From: Lasiodiplodia sp. COLG20
Lineage: Eukaryota > Ascomycota > Dothideomycetes > Botryosphaeriales > Botryosphaeriaceae
Direction of reading: 5' to 3'
Length of the DNA: 64,000 nucleotides
Assembly (NCBI GenBank): GCA_009801085.1
Contig: VNWV01000003.1
Coordinates: 1,426,001 to 1,490,000, forward strand
The notes under the pieces: generated by a model
What the model was told of the DNA's origin: nothing
What the model saw: only the letters and a program-made list of their open reading frames with translations
The model's database searches: none
Part shown: piece by piece, positions 21,471 to 31,486 of the stretch
Numbering within the stretch: position 1 is the first letter of the stretch
How the letters are laid out: each line of letters begins with the position of its first letter
Translations under genes and position numbers: made by a program

Positions 21471-24400
21471 ATGGCGCTCTCACGCGCAATTGGCCGTGCC
21501 TCGCCGCCTGCCGCTTCCACCGCCGCGCGCCGCACTCTGGCTCGAAGTTCGCCACAGCTTCGCGCCGCCTGCGCGAGCTCGCTGCGTCTCTCGTATGTCG
21601 CTGCCGCTCGAATGCCCTCGTAGCTCCTGCTGACGGCCCGCCGCCAGGCTCGCGCATGCACGTCACTTTCGCTCCACCCCTTCTGCCTTCTTTGACGACT
21701 TCAACGATACCGAAAGCTTCCTGCGCCAACTCCAAGGTGCGAAAGAGTTGAAAGACCAAAAGAAAGCCCAGGAAGCCCATAAGAGAGCCCTGAAAGCCCA
21801 GAAGAGAGACCAAGAAGCCCCGAAGAGAAAGCCTCTGGAGGACCAGGCCCTTAAGAACAAGCAAGCTAGGGAGAGGAGGGAGAAGGAAAAGAAATGGGTG
21901 CAGGCGTGCCAAACCTCGCAACAACAGGTCCGGGATGCAGAAGCCGAGCTACAGCTCTTGCAACAAGAGTTCAAGGCCATACCCCGCGAGTCAGCAAAGA
22001 TAGCGCGGCAGCGCATCGAAGCACAATGGCAACGCATATCCAAAGAGAGCCGGCGAAGAACTGCGAAACAAACTGCCCGGTATGGGTGCATCAACGACGC
22101 CACCATCGTCATCCAGTCAGAAATAGCTGCAATCGTAAATGACCGCATGGATAGGCTACGCAGCCGACTCGACGGCGTCGACAGAGCTATCTTGGACATT
22201 CGGTCAGAGATATATGCAATCCGAACCCGCCGTAAGACCATCAGAGCCCGCTATAAAGCTATCTTGCAGAGCCTATGCGACGAAATAGAAACGATGCTGC
22301 CGCGCGCTCTTCAGCAACTGCAGTATGAACGGGACGATATTGAAGAGAAGTGGCAGCCACGGAGAGCTGCTCTCGCAGCCGCTGCCGCACAGAAGCGTCG
22401 CGAGGCACGTTCAAACATCCATGGCTGGAAAGCGATAGGGAGAAGAGTCGCGAGCGAGATCTGGTCCACCTTCAGCGACCATATGGCGAAGCTCTTGCCA
22501 ACAGTCCACTACAAGACGAAGCTCCTCGAAAGGGAAAGAAGAGAAGACGACCCTATCTTACTCTCAAGACGAAGTTTTCCTGCGAAGTGGCGAAAGAGAA
22601 TGAAAGAGTACGAAGAGCTCGCAGCCGAGGTGTCTGAGCAAATCCACAAGGTAGACGGCGCACTTGAGAGGCGATATTTGGGGAACAGCGAGACGGTGCT
22701 CAAAATCTGTGATACGTTTGAGGAAGTCCGAGAGCTAATGATGCATCTGGACCAAGATTTCTCAAAGATGAGGCTCTATTGGATGACTCTCGAGGAAGAG
22801 AGAGACTGGAGGATTTATGAAGCATACGGACAGTATTCCCGGAACATCTTGAAGGTGTACGACCGAATTACAGGGCTGAATATGGAAATTTCCACTCTCA
22901 ACAGATATATCCAGCGAGATATTGACTCCCTGGTCTACAGGGATCAGTTCATGGCACTTTTCAAGCGTCGAAACAGCGACCTTGAAGTCTTGCGGACCGC
23001 TTCTTTAATACAGCCTTTCGAAAGGTTCGGCAAGAGGCTCACGGGTTTCAACCAAATCCGTAGGAGAATGGAAGATTGGTATTGGGAAAACCGTGGGAAA
23101 ATCATCGAAGTGCTGGGCCCGACGGAATGGAAGCGCCGAAGAGAACTGTTAACGAAATTCAAACGCGCAGCTCAAGACTGGAACGACGTCCGAGACGAGG
23201 AGTTATCTGATTTGTTTAACGAGGTAAAGCGCGTCAGCGAACAGCTTCGAGGCTTAAAACTACTTGAAGAAGGCCGCGAACGCATCGAAACTTCCCTCAT
23301 TGAGTCATTCTTCCGGTATTGCGAGGATACTTCATTCTTTGATAATCAGAAGCCAGGAGATATGTTTCCCACGGTTCTATGGGATTTCATGAGAATGTGG
23401 CCTGAAAGGTATTTTGAAGCTGGTATGATTGGATTGAAAGAGAAAATGAGTGCTCCTCAAAAAAGACTCGACGTCCGCCACGTCGAGCGCGTTTTGAGCA
23501 AGGCAAGTAGACTCGCAAAGGAAAGGTGGCATGATCAGGACAAGCAGTTAAAGCTGGCCGGTGTTTACCGGAAACCACGCTACGACCTGGACAAGCCTGT
23601 GGTTGATGACAAGGCCGCGGCGGAGAGGAGTCATCATGCATATTTCTCCTACGAGCTGTACCGCGCAAATTCGGAAAGAGGTCAGGACAAGCAGGAGCCC
23701 CTCCCTAGATCTCCGGAGCTGCGCTATCACACAACCAATGCAACGCATTCTGACGTTCTCAGAGGGCTGGGAGGGAAGTTTGTGGGGTTTGATCTAAGGT
23801 GTAAGCCGGAGGCCCGAGACAAGGACGGACCCAAAGCCAACGCTTCGCTGTTGATGATCGCCACGGACTCGACCATTCATCTCCTCCACCTCGCACGGCA
23901 GTGGAATGTGCAGCCGCTGATCACGGAAGAGATCAAGAGGGTGCTCGAGTCCCCGACAATTTTCAAGGTGACTGTCGGCTCCAAGGAGAAATGCGCTCGT
24001 TTGCAGAAGTTCCTAGGCGTCAACCCGCGGGGCTTTATCGATTTGGAAGACCTACACTACGACCTCCAGGCAAAGGCTGGGAGAAATGTGTCTCGCTCGC
24101 CGTTGGCTCTTCAGGACCTGATGTTTGAATATCTTGGTTATGGCTTGCACCCAGAGGCAGCCGATATGACAGTCGATCTGGCACTACGACTTCGGCGAAC
24201 CCACCAAGTAGCCATGGGATCAAACGTGTACGCTTGCTTTGTACTGTGGCATACCATATATGCTGAGGGGCAGCAAAAGGCTAAGCAGGCGGCGCTGTTG
24301 GATAAGCAGCGAAGTGCTAACCAGAAGGTGCTATGGGAGAGGCGGCGAAGTATTTTTTCGTCCTTTTCGGAAGCTCCTGCGCCGCACAGCGCCAGGCGGT

Positions 24401-26583
24401 TGCCAGATGGGCTATCGGAAGAGGGCGCGGATGACGCGAATGACTTCTACGCAGCTTCCAAGCCGACAGACTCCCAGACTACTTCGGCATCGCCTTCCCT
24501 CACGGATATCTGGAAGAGCGCAACGGAAACGGAAATGAAAAAGCCTGGACCGGCTGTCATGGACGCGGCTACGAGCTGGGTTGATAGCTTCCTGGGCAGC
24601 GAGGATATCAGTTCCTCGGATGGGAGCTCACGTCGCCACCAACTGCTCTCCTATTGCCTGTGGCATTACGGCGGGTTTGACGTGTTAGCCATAGCCGGGA
24701 ATCTTTCCCCAGAGATGGCCAACGCGCTTCCCACGGACATTTTGGAAGCCATTGACCGAGATGGAGTGCCGTACGATGAGAAAAGGGTATCGGAACTGGT
24801 AGAAATGCTGCCTGAGAAGGTAGTGTGGGTGGAGAAGTATCGGAGAATAGCCAGGGTGGTCGAATTCAGGAGAAACGGGAGCAGCGCACAGCCGTCCTCT
24901 ATGTCTCACGCAACTCGGTTACCGGGCATTGGGCATCATGGATTAGAAGAATACCATGAGGCTGAGGCATGGGCGGTGGGGTTCTTGAGATGCAGGAGTT
25001 CAAGCGATGCTCGGGCTGACCAAAGCGGCCTTCGCCACGACAGTGGGGATCTGCGGCGGCTTTGCCTCTACCGACTGTGGCATTCTCACCGTTGGGGCCT
25101 CCGAGCCCTTGGACAAGTGATGTTCGGCGGCGGATTTCCGGGGAAAAACCGGCGACTGCTAGCGAAACGGATTCTTTTGGTAATTTCGACGAACAGGTTA
25201 CCATACGGCGGAGCTGTTGAAGAGTTCCTCGGAGCTCTGGACAAGAAGTCGTCGGGTTATTTCAAAAATTTCGTGAGAGTGTCGAATCTCGCAAAGGAGA
25301 GTCAAGCCGTGATGACGGCACCGGGGAGCCAGGCAGAAACGCACGACTCGATGAGAGCAATTGTCTTAGAGCAACGATACGAAGAGGCGCAAAAATGGGC
25401 CAGAGCTCGGCTTGATGAGCAACGATACGAGGAGGCGCAAAAATGGGGCAGAGCTCAGCTTGACGAGCCTCGTGACAAGGACCGCTTTAATCGTTACCTC
25501 CACTACCGCTTGTGGGATCACTGGAACTTGCCCGTAGATGCTATCGGAACTGAGTATGCATCCGAGCAGTCGTCGAAGCTTGTTGCGCTAGACATAGTCG
25601 GCGCAATCAAATACTACGGCATGCCGCCCGGAAACGAGGAGAGGATGGCGGAGTTGCAAAGGCTGCTGGCTGAAGACTTAGCTGAATTCTCTCCTTCGAG
25701 GGACAGTGGATCCGGCGACCCCAGAAGGCACTGGGCGGCGGCTGAGGAATGGGCTCAGACATGGGCTAGAAGAGATTCGGAGCGCGAAATGATGTTCAGA
25801 CAGTACGAATATCCGCGACGGCTGTCAATGCTCACTTTGTACCGACTGTGGCAGAACTACAACTGTTCCGTCGCCGCTCTGCGAAAGGCGGTCTTTCCCA
25901 CCGACTTCGCGCCGGCTCGCAAGGAGGCGACAATCGCGAATCAGATATTGGTTGTGCTCTCGACATGGCCGACGATGGATTACGAGGCTCCGAGACTCAA
26001 GGAGCTGATGGGATTGCTGCCGGAGGAGGAGGTGCAGACGAGCTTCCAAGAACTGGCAAAGCGGACAGGGTTCAATATCAGCGCTGGTGCGCAGGGCGCA
26101 GTGCCGGTGCCTATGCAGGCGGACAGAGCTCCCAAGCAACAACGGATGGCAAGATCGAGTACGATGGACGCGGCAGCGGTGATGAGGATGTCATACGTTG
26201 GTAATTACGAGGAGCCGACAAAGGAAGAGGCAGGAAACAAGGGGATTGAGACGTCGGAAGGGACACAAAAGCAAGATGGGATCATTCGACGGGTTGATGC
26301 TGCTCGTCGGACTCATCTTCGACGGGACAAGAGGCCAACAAAGGAAGAGGCAGGAAACAAGGGGATTGAGACGTCAGAAGGGACACAAAAGCAAGGTGGG
26401 AACATTCGACGAGCTGATGCTGCTCGTCAGACGTCTTTTCCACGGACTCATCTTCGATGGGGCAAGAGGTCAACAAAGGAAGAGACAGGCAACGAGAAGG
26501 AGAGTAGGGCTTCTGCTCACCAGGCCTCTTCCCCACAGATCCGTAACCGACGGGCTGGCACTTTACGGTCCAGACGTCAGTAA
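21471..26583 (+). CDS. Large mitochondrial protein with degenerate 3'-5' exonuclease-like domain and four repeats
   Basis: Exon 1 (21471-21592) and exon 2 (21648-26583) are joined by a 55-nt GTATGT..GCCAG intron with a CTGAC branch, giving 1,685 aa. The first about 50 residues are Arg/Ala/Ser-rich without acidic residues (MALSRAIGRASPPAAS, then AHARHFRSTP), a classic mitochondrial presequence. Residues 75-700 are long charged helices, probably coiled coil. Residues about 745-910 match the RNase H-like 3'-5' exonuclease (WRN/DEDDy) layout, but the motifs read GFDLR (usually FDxE), GSKEKCARL (usually GxxxDxxxL) and YACFV (usually YxxxD), so the metal-binding acids are missing. Four repeats with a Y-x-LW core follow near residues 1043, 1180, 1325 and 1437, and the tail has tandem duplications. 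It is likely a non-catalytic RNA/DNA-binding or scaffold protein of mitochondria; targeting and function are inferred. Confidence 0.8.
25369..25464 (+). repeat. 48-bp in-frame tandem duplication
   Basis: Two head-to-tail 48-bp units encode EQRYEEAQKWARARLD and EQRYEEAQKWGRAQLD just ahead of the third Y-x-LW repeat. Only a few substitutions separate them, so the duplication is recent. Confidence 0.95.
26215..26490 (+). repeat. 120-bp tandem repeat, C-terminal tail
   Basis: Two near-identical 120-bp units start at 26215 and 26335. A third, diverged and partial unit starts near 26470 after a 15-bp insertion. Each encodes a hydrophilic block beginning RPTKEEAGNKGIETSEGTQK, in frame at the C-terminus of the mitochondrial repeat protein. 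Confidence 0.9.
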
Positions 26584-27101
26584 AGGAGCATGATGAGAAG
26601 GTATATGTTTCGACTGATGGGGTTTGCAGCTAAACCCAGGAAGATTTCGGCATGACTCGCTGAACGGGCATGCTTCGAGCTTGACTGCGCTAGCCGACAG
26701 CTAGGTCTGGGCACCGCTGGGCATACGTAGCACCGTGCTACCTTGACGGGCGCGCAACGGTGGGCGGGCTGCGCTTATCTCGCCAGCGTCCGCCCAGACC
26801 ACCTCTTCCTTATCAGCTATCTCCCGCCTCCGCAGGCCCTCTGCCCTGCGCCGCCACTGTGCCCGCCTAACCTCAATCGTCACACAGCCGCTTGACACAG
26901 TGCCAATTACCGCCCTGCTTGGTACGAGGCCTCTATCACAAACCGAGCCTAGGAAGCCAAGATATCAGGCACACCGGATCGCTATGCCCCGTCAGCTGCA
27001 GCTACATAAACCCCGGCTCCTGCTTGTCCTGGTCGCTCCCACCCCCTCTCTCGCGCCCCTATGGAAAGCGTCTTTCCTGCAGACACTTTCTTCGCATCAT
27101 C
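26584..27101. other. Intergenic, promoter of the permease gene
   Basis: It contains the 3' flank of the mitochondrial protein gene and the promoter and leader of the permease gene, with pyrimidine-rich sequence close to ATG 27102. No additional gene is seen. Confidence 0.5.
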
Positions 27102-28893
27102 ATGGGAAAAGACGTCGAGGCAATCGACGAGAAGGCTCCGGCCAATGAGCTGCCTGCCTATGACGGCGGCTCCCACCACGCCGCCCGCCGCGGCTCCGGC
27201 CTCGCGACTGACGTCCTGGCCGGCGAGGTCTTCGAGGGTCACGCCCAGTCGACCCAGAGAGTAAGCCAGCTCACCCTGCATTGCCGCCAAGCCCATTGCT
27301 AACTCGCAACCCAGGGCCTGAAGTCGCGACACGCCCAGATGATCGCGCTGGGCGGCACCATCGGCACCGGTCTCTTCGTCGGTTCGGGCCAGACGCTTGC
27401 CAGAGGAGGGCCGGCCTTCATCCTTGGCTGCTTCTGCCTCATGTCCTTCCTCGTCTTCTGCGTCGTTACGGCCATTGTCGAAGTCGCCACTTGGCTGCCC
27501 ACGCCCGGCAGCTCCATGAACCTGTTCGGCTATCGCTATGTCTCTCGCTCCATGGGCTTCGCTCTCGGCTGGCTTTACTTCTACTCGCTCGGAATCCTGG
27601 TTCCCTACGAAATCACCGCCGCTGCCATTGTCATCGAGTACTGGAACACCCCGGTCAACATTGGCGTGTGGATCACCGTCATGCTTGTCGTCATTGTCGC
27701 TCTGAACGCCCTGCCCGTGCGCTTCTACGGCGAGACTGAGTTCTGGTTTGCCAGCACAAAGGTCATTATGATGCTGGGCCTGCTTTTCGTCTCGGTCATC
27801 CTGTTCTTCGGCGGCGGTCCCTCCCACGACCGCCTCGGATTCCGCTACTGGGAGGACCCAGGCGCTGCCAATACCTACATGGCTTCAGGCAATACAGGCC
27901 GCTTCATTGCCTTGCTCTCAACAATGGTGCTCTCTGCCTTCCCCTTCGCCTTTGCCCCCGAGCTCCTCGTTGTGACAGGTGGCGAGATGCAGAATCCGCG
28001 CCGCAACCTCCCTGTGGCAGGACGCCGCTACATCTACCGTCTGATCTTCTTCTACATCGGTTGCGTCTTGTGTATCGGTGTCATCGTTCCCAGCAACGAC
28101 CCGACATTGACCAATGGCGGCTCTGGTGCCGGCTCGTCGCCCTTCGTCATTGGCATGAAGCGCAACGGCATCAAGGGCCTCGACTCGGTCGTCAACGCCG
28201 GTATTCTGATCTCCGCGTGGTCGTCAGGAAACTCTTTCCTATACCTCTCTTCACGCTCCCTATACGCCATGTCGCTGCAGGGTTCCGCGCCCCGCTGGTT
28301 CGGCGCTTGCACCAAGTCCGGCGTGCCATACCGTGCCGTCGCGACCAGCAGCTTGTTCTGCGCGCTTGCCTATCTGAACGTCGGCAGTTCCGCTTCGGTC
28401 GTCTTCAACTGGTTTGTACGTGCGCCCCGCTTATCCCCCCAATCAATAACCACTAACCGTCTCGCTCCAGGTCAACCTCACCAACACCTCGGGATTCATT
28501 TCGTGGATCTGCTGCGGCATCGTCTACCTCCGCTTCCGCAAAGCTTGTAAGGTCCAGGGCATCGAGTCCCAGCTACCCTACCGCTCGTGGGTCCAGCCGT
28601 ACGGCACCTACATTTCGATGACGGCCTTCACCTTCCTCTGCCTGATCAATGGCTTCGATGTCTTCTGGCCCGAGAATTGGAGCGCCTCCTCCTTCCTGAC
28701 CGCCTACATCGGCATCCCCATCTTCCTGTGCATATACTTTGGCCACAGGCTCTCCCACATGAAAGAGGCGTGGGCATACGACTCTGCGGAAGTGGACTTG
28801 CACACCGGATTGGATCATGTCATTGCTGAGGAGACGCCGCCAAAGGTGCAGAAGAACAAGTGGCTGAAGCCGCTGACGCTGCTATGGGAGTAG
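27102..28893 (+). CDS. Amino-acid permease (YAT/APC family)
   Basis: Three exons (27102-27260, 27315-28415, 28471-28893) encode 560 aa. A hydrophilic N-terminus of about 55 residues precedes the family signature LKSRHAQMIALGGTIGTGLF, in TM1 of fungal amino-acid permeases. About twelve hydrophobic segments follow, including the conserved AFPFAFAPELLVVTGGEMQN and SGNSFLYLSSRSLYAMS. The cytosolic tail ends KKWLKPL-like before LLWE. Members are plasma-membrane H+/amino-acid symporters, so uptake of amino acids is expected; substrate preference cannot be read from sequence. Both introns are standard (GTAAGC..CCCAG and GTACGT..CTCCAG) and the frame closes exactly. Confidence 0.93.
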
Positions 28894-31486
28894 ATCAGAG
28901 GGAATAAATTCAAAAGAAGTGGGGGCTTTGTTGCAATTAGAATTTTTTGAATGGAAGCATCCCCCACTCCAGTCTCACAATGGATATAATCGCAGCACAA
29001 GATGTGATGAATGAAGCAATTAAAGCCAAAAAAAAAAAAAAAGATATCCACACCCGCCATTATCCCTCTCTCGTTCAGCCTGAATGAAAGAAGAAACAAA
29101 ACATGACCAGCTGCATCCTCTCAACCCGCAGAGGACGTGCCGTCCCGGCTCTTTTGGAGCATACGTAACCTGGCCCGCGAAGTCGGCCATCCGCCCCCTG
29201 TTTCCCCACACTCCGTCATTCTACCCACTTTCCGAAAAGGTGATGGCGGCCATGCCGGCGGTTGCCTTTTCGGCACTATGATCGCCTCCCTTCTCCGCCT
29301 ACATGCCATCCCCCTCTGTCCCGTACATTTTTACTCTAAAGGGCAAGGGGAATCGAAACGGAAACGGCAGTAATCAAGCGCCCGCCCCTTGTCGATTGCC
29401 ACGAGCCACCAAACACCACGGTTCAGGCGCCGAGTCGTCGAGTTTGTGAGAGAGAAAGAGAGCAATAGTCAAGTTTGAGAAATAGCTATTGGAGCTCGGT
29501 ATGCGAGGAAGAAAATTAGGAAGAAGAAAAAACCTTGCAACGGCGAAACGAGAATTCGATGGTGGATCCAGACGCCCAGAAACGCCCAGACAAATGCCTT
29601 TCCCCCGATACTCTACGGGTATGGCCGTCTTACAGATCAGATTAGGCGTGTAGGTTTGGACTCATGGCCGGTCGGAGGGAAAGCGGCAACTTCCACAATC
29701 CTGCTCCGCCTACGCGCAGCTTGGTGGGGAGGTGTGGAGGAAGTGACGGAAGATTGCGGATAGAGCGAGGGAAAAGCGCTATATAGGATTCCCACGTTAC
29801 TGTACGACGTAACTTGCAACTTTTTTTTTTGTGGCATATATACGTGATGTAATTGGTTGGTCTCTGGCTTCGTGGGGGGAAGGGGGGGGCTGAACATGGG
29901 TCCCGGGAGTTTTGCCTTTTGTAGTGCGGTGATGCCGACGATCCTCTTTCCCGGCAATGAGCGGGTAGTTAGCGTTGTGAGGGATGCACAGGGGTAAAGT
30001 GGAGTTTAGCGAGTGGTGATGCAATGCGAAAGCAGGCAATGCAGCCGCGTAGAACTGGACGTGGGATGTGAAGGTGAGGGCAAGGGCGACGGATGCGTGT
30101 ATGATCAGTGGTCTGACGGCGACTCCCGTTACTCACAGCTTTTAGCTCATCCTCCGTCTTACTTTTTCTCTCGGCACTGAGGCTGTGTGCGTTTCGAACG
30201 CATCCTTGTACGGGCATATCATGCTAAGAGCCAAAGCGGCGCCACCCTGTGGCGTGGAGGGCGGCTTATAGATAAGAGCCGTGCGGATAGATACCTGTGA
30301 ACAGGGTTGAGCTTATCTGGCATACCCATTCAATTTCCAACACGAAATCCCATCGCCCAAAGGTATGACGTCTAGTCTTGAGGATACCATCTTATTCGTC
30401 TTTCCAGTTGACGCATTATCTTTGCTACGGTACTAACATCTGCATTGTCTATCCATACCTCCTATTTCCTGCTTCTCCTTTGAAGCAGCCAGCTTGATCG
30501 GATTGCCTATCACAGTTGATCCGCTATCAAGCAACTTCTGATGCACATATTTTTCTTACAATAAATTAAAGGTTTGTAGACTTCTCATCTCAAGCACTTT
30601 TTAGATTATTTTAAGTTCATTCCATAACAGACTCCTAGTCTACTAAAATAACATTCCATAGCGATTTTTACTAGTCTATCGCACAAAGCATAGGTAAAAC
30701 AATATGGAATTCAGTCTTCTATTGCCTTTTACATCGGCTGGCCTTTCAGCCAGCATATTCCAGCTCTTGGCTGCTGGACACCTCTTGCTCATGTCCACAA
30801 AAGCCCGCTGCACCATCTATCCGAGCGCATCTTCTACTAGATAGATTTAGAATAATGAGAGAATTTAATTTATTAAAAGAAAATGATAAAAGCAAACAAA
30901 CGCCAAAGTCAGTAGGCGCTTCCCACGATTTCAATCTAGAAGGCGCATGCCCGTCGTATGATAAGAAGAGAACCTAATACATGCAAACCGGCCGGCACAG
31001 CTCTTCAAGGACCTAGCCATCTAGGCTTCCGTTCCACCTGATCTACCACTCGCACCGTCACTCTCAACCAGGAGAGAGAGACAATTAGAGAAAGCGACAC
31101 CAACACGACCTCTAAGAGGAAAGCAAAAGGAGGAAGCAAGAAAAAATTGTCAATCGCGCGCGTGAGCCGCCCGTCTTTCTCTTTTAATTCTTTCTTTCTA
31201 CGATACCAAAGGAAAAGAGAGATAAGTAATGATAATGATAATGATACAAGGATAAGGAGACCCGAAAGGAAGTGTCGCACCAGTATATACGTATAGAGGA
31301 TGGACAAGGTAGGTGAGTGCTCTTTTTCTCCTGTCTAGACGAAAAATGAAATGCACGAACTCCTTTCTTATCTTGATTACCCCCACCGCTGTCTCTATGC
31401 ACACACACACACAAACAGATCCAATCACATGTGTTGGCTTCTCAAGACCAAAAACAACTCTCTTACGCTACCACAACCACAATCAC
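28894..31486. other. 2.6-kb convergent intergenic region with AT-rich island
   Basis: This lies between the 3' ends of the permease (plus) and the Ca2+-ATPase (minus). An A-tract at 29027-29041 follows the permease stop. About 30360-30930 is markedly AT-rich with TA-rich words, unlike the neighbouring GC-rich genes. Microsatellites (GATAAT-type near 31225-31245 and CA near 31399-31413) lie close to the ATPase 3' end. No coding region is recognised. Confidence 0.5.

Noticed and set aside
30175..30240. tRNA-like hairpin around TGCGTTTCGAACGCA
   Set aside because: The palindrome mimics a T-arm, but no anticodon arm, D-arm or acceptor stem of tRNA length can be formed on either strand.
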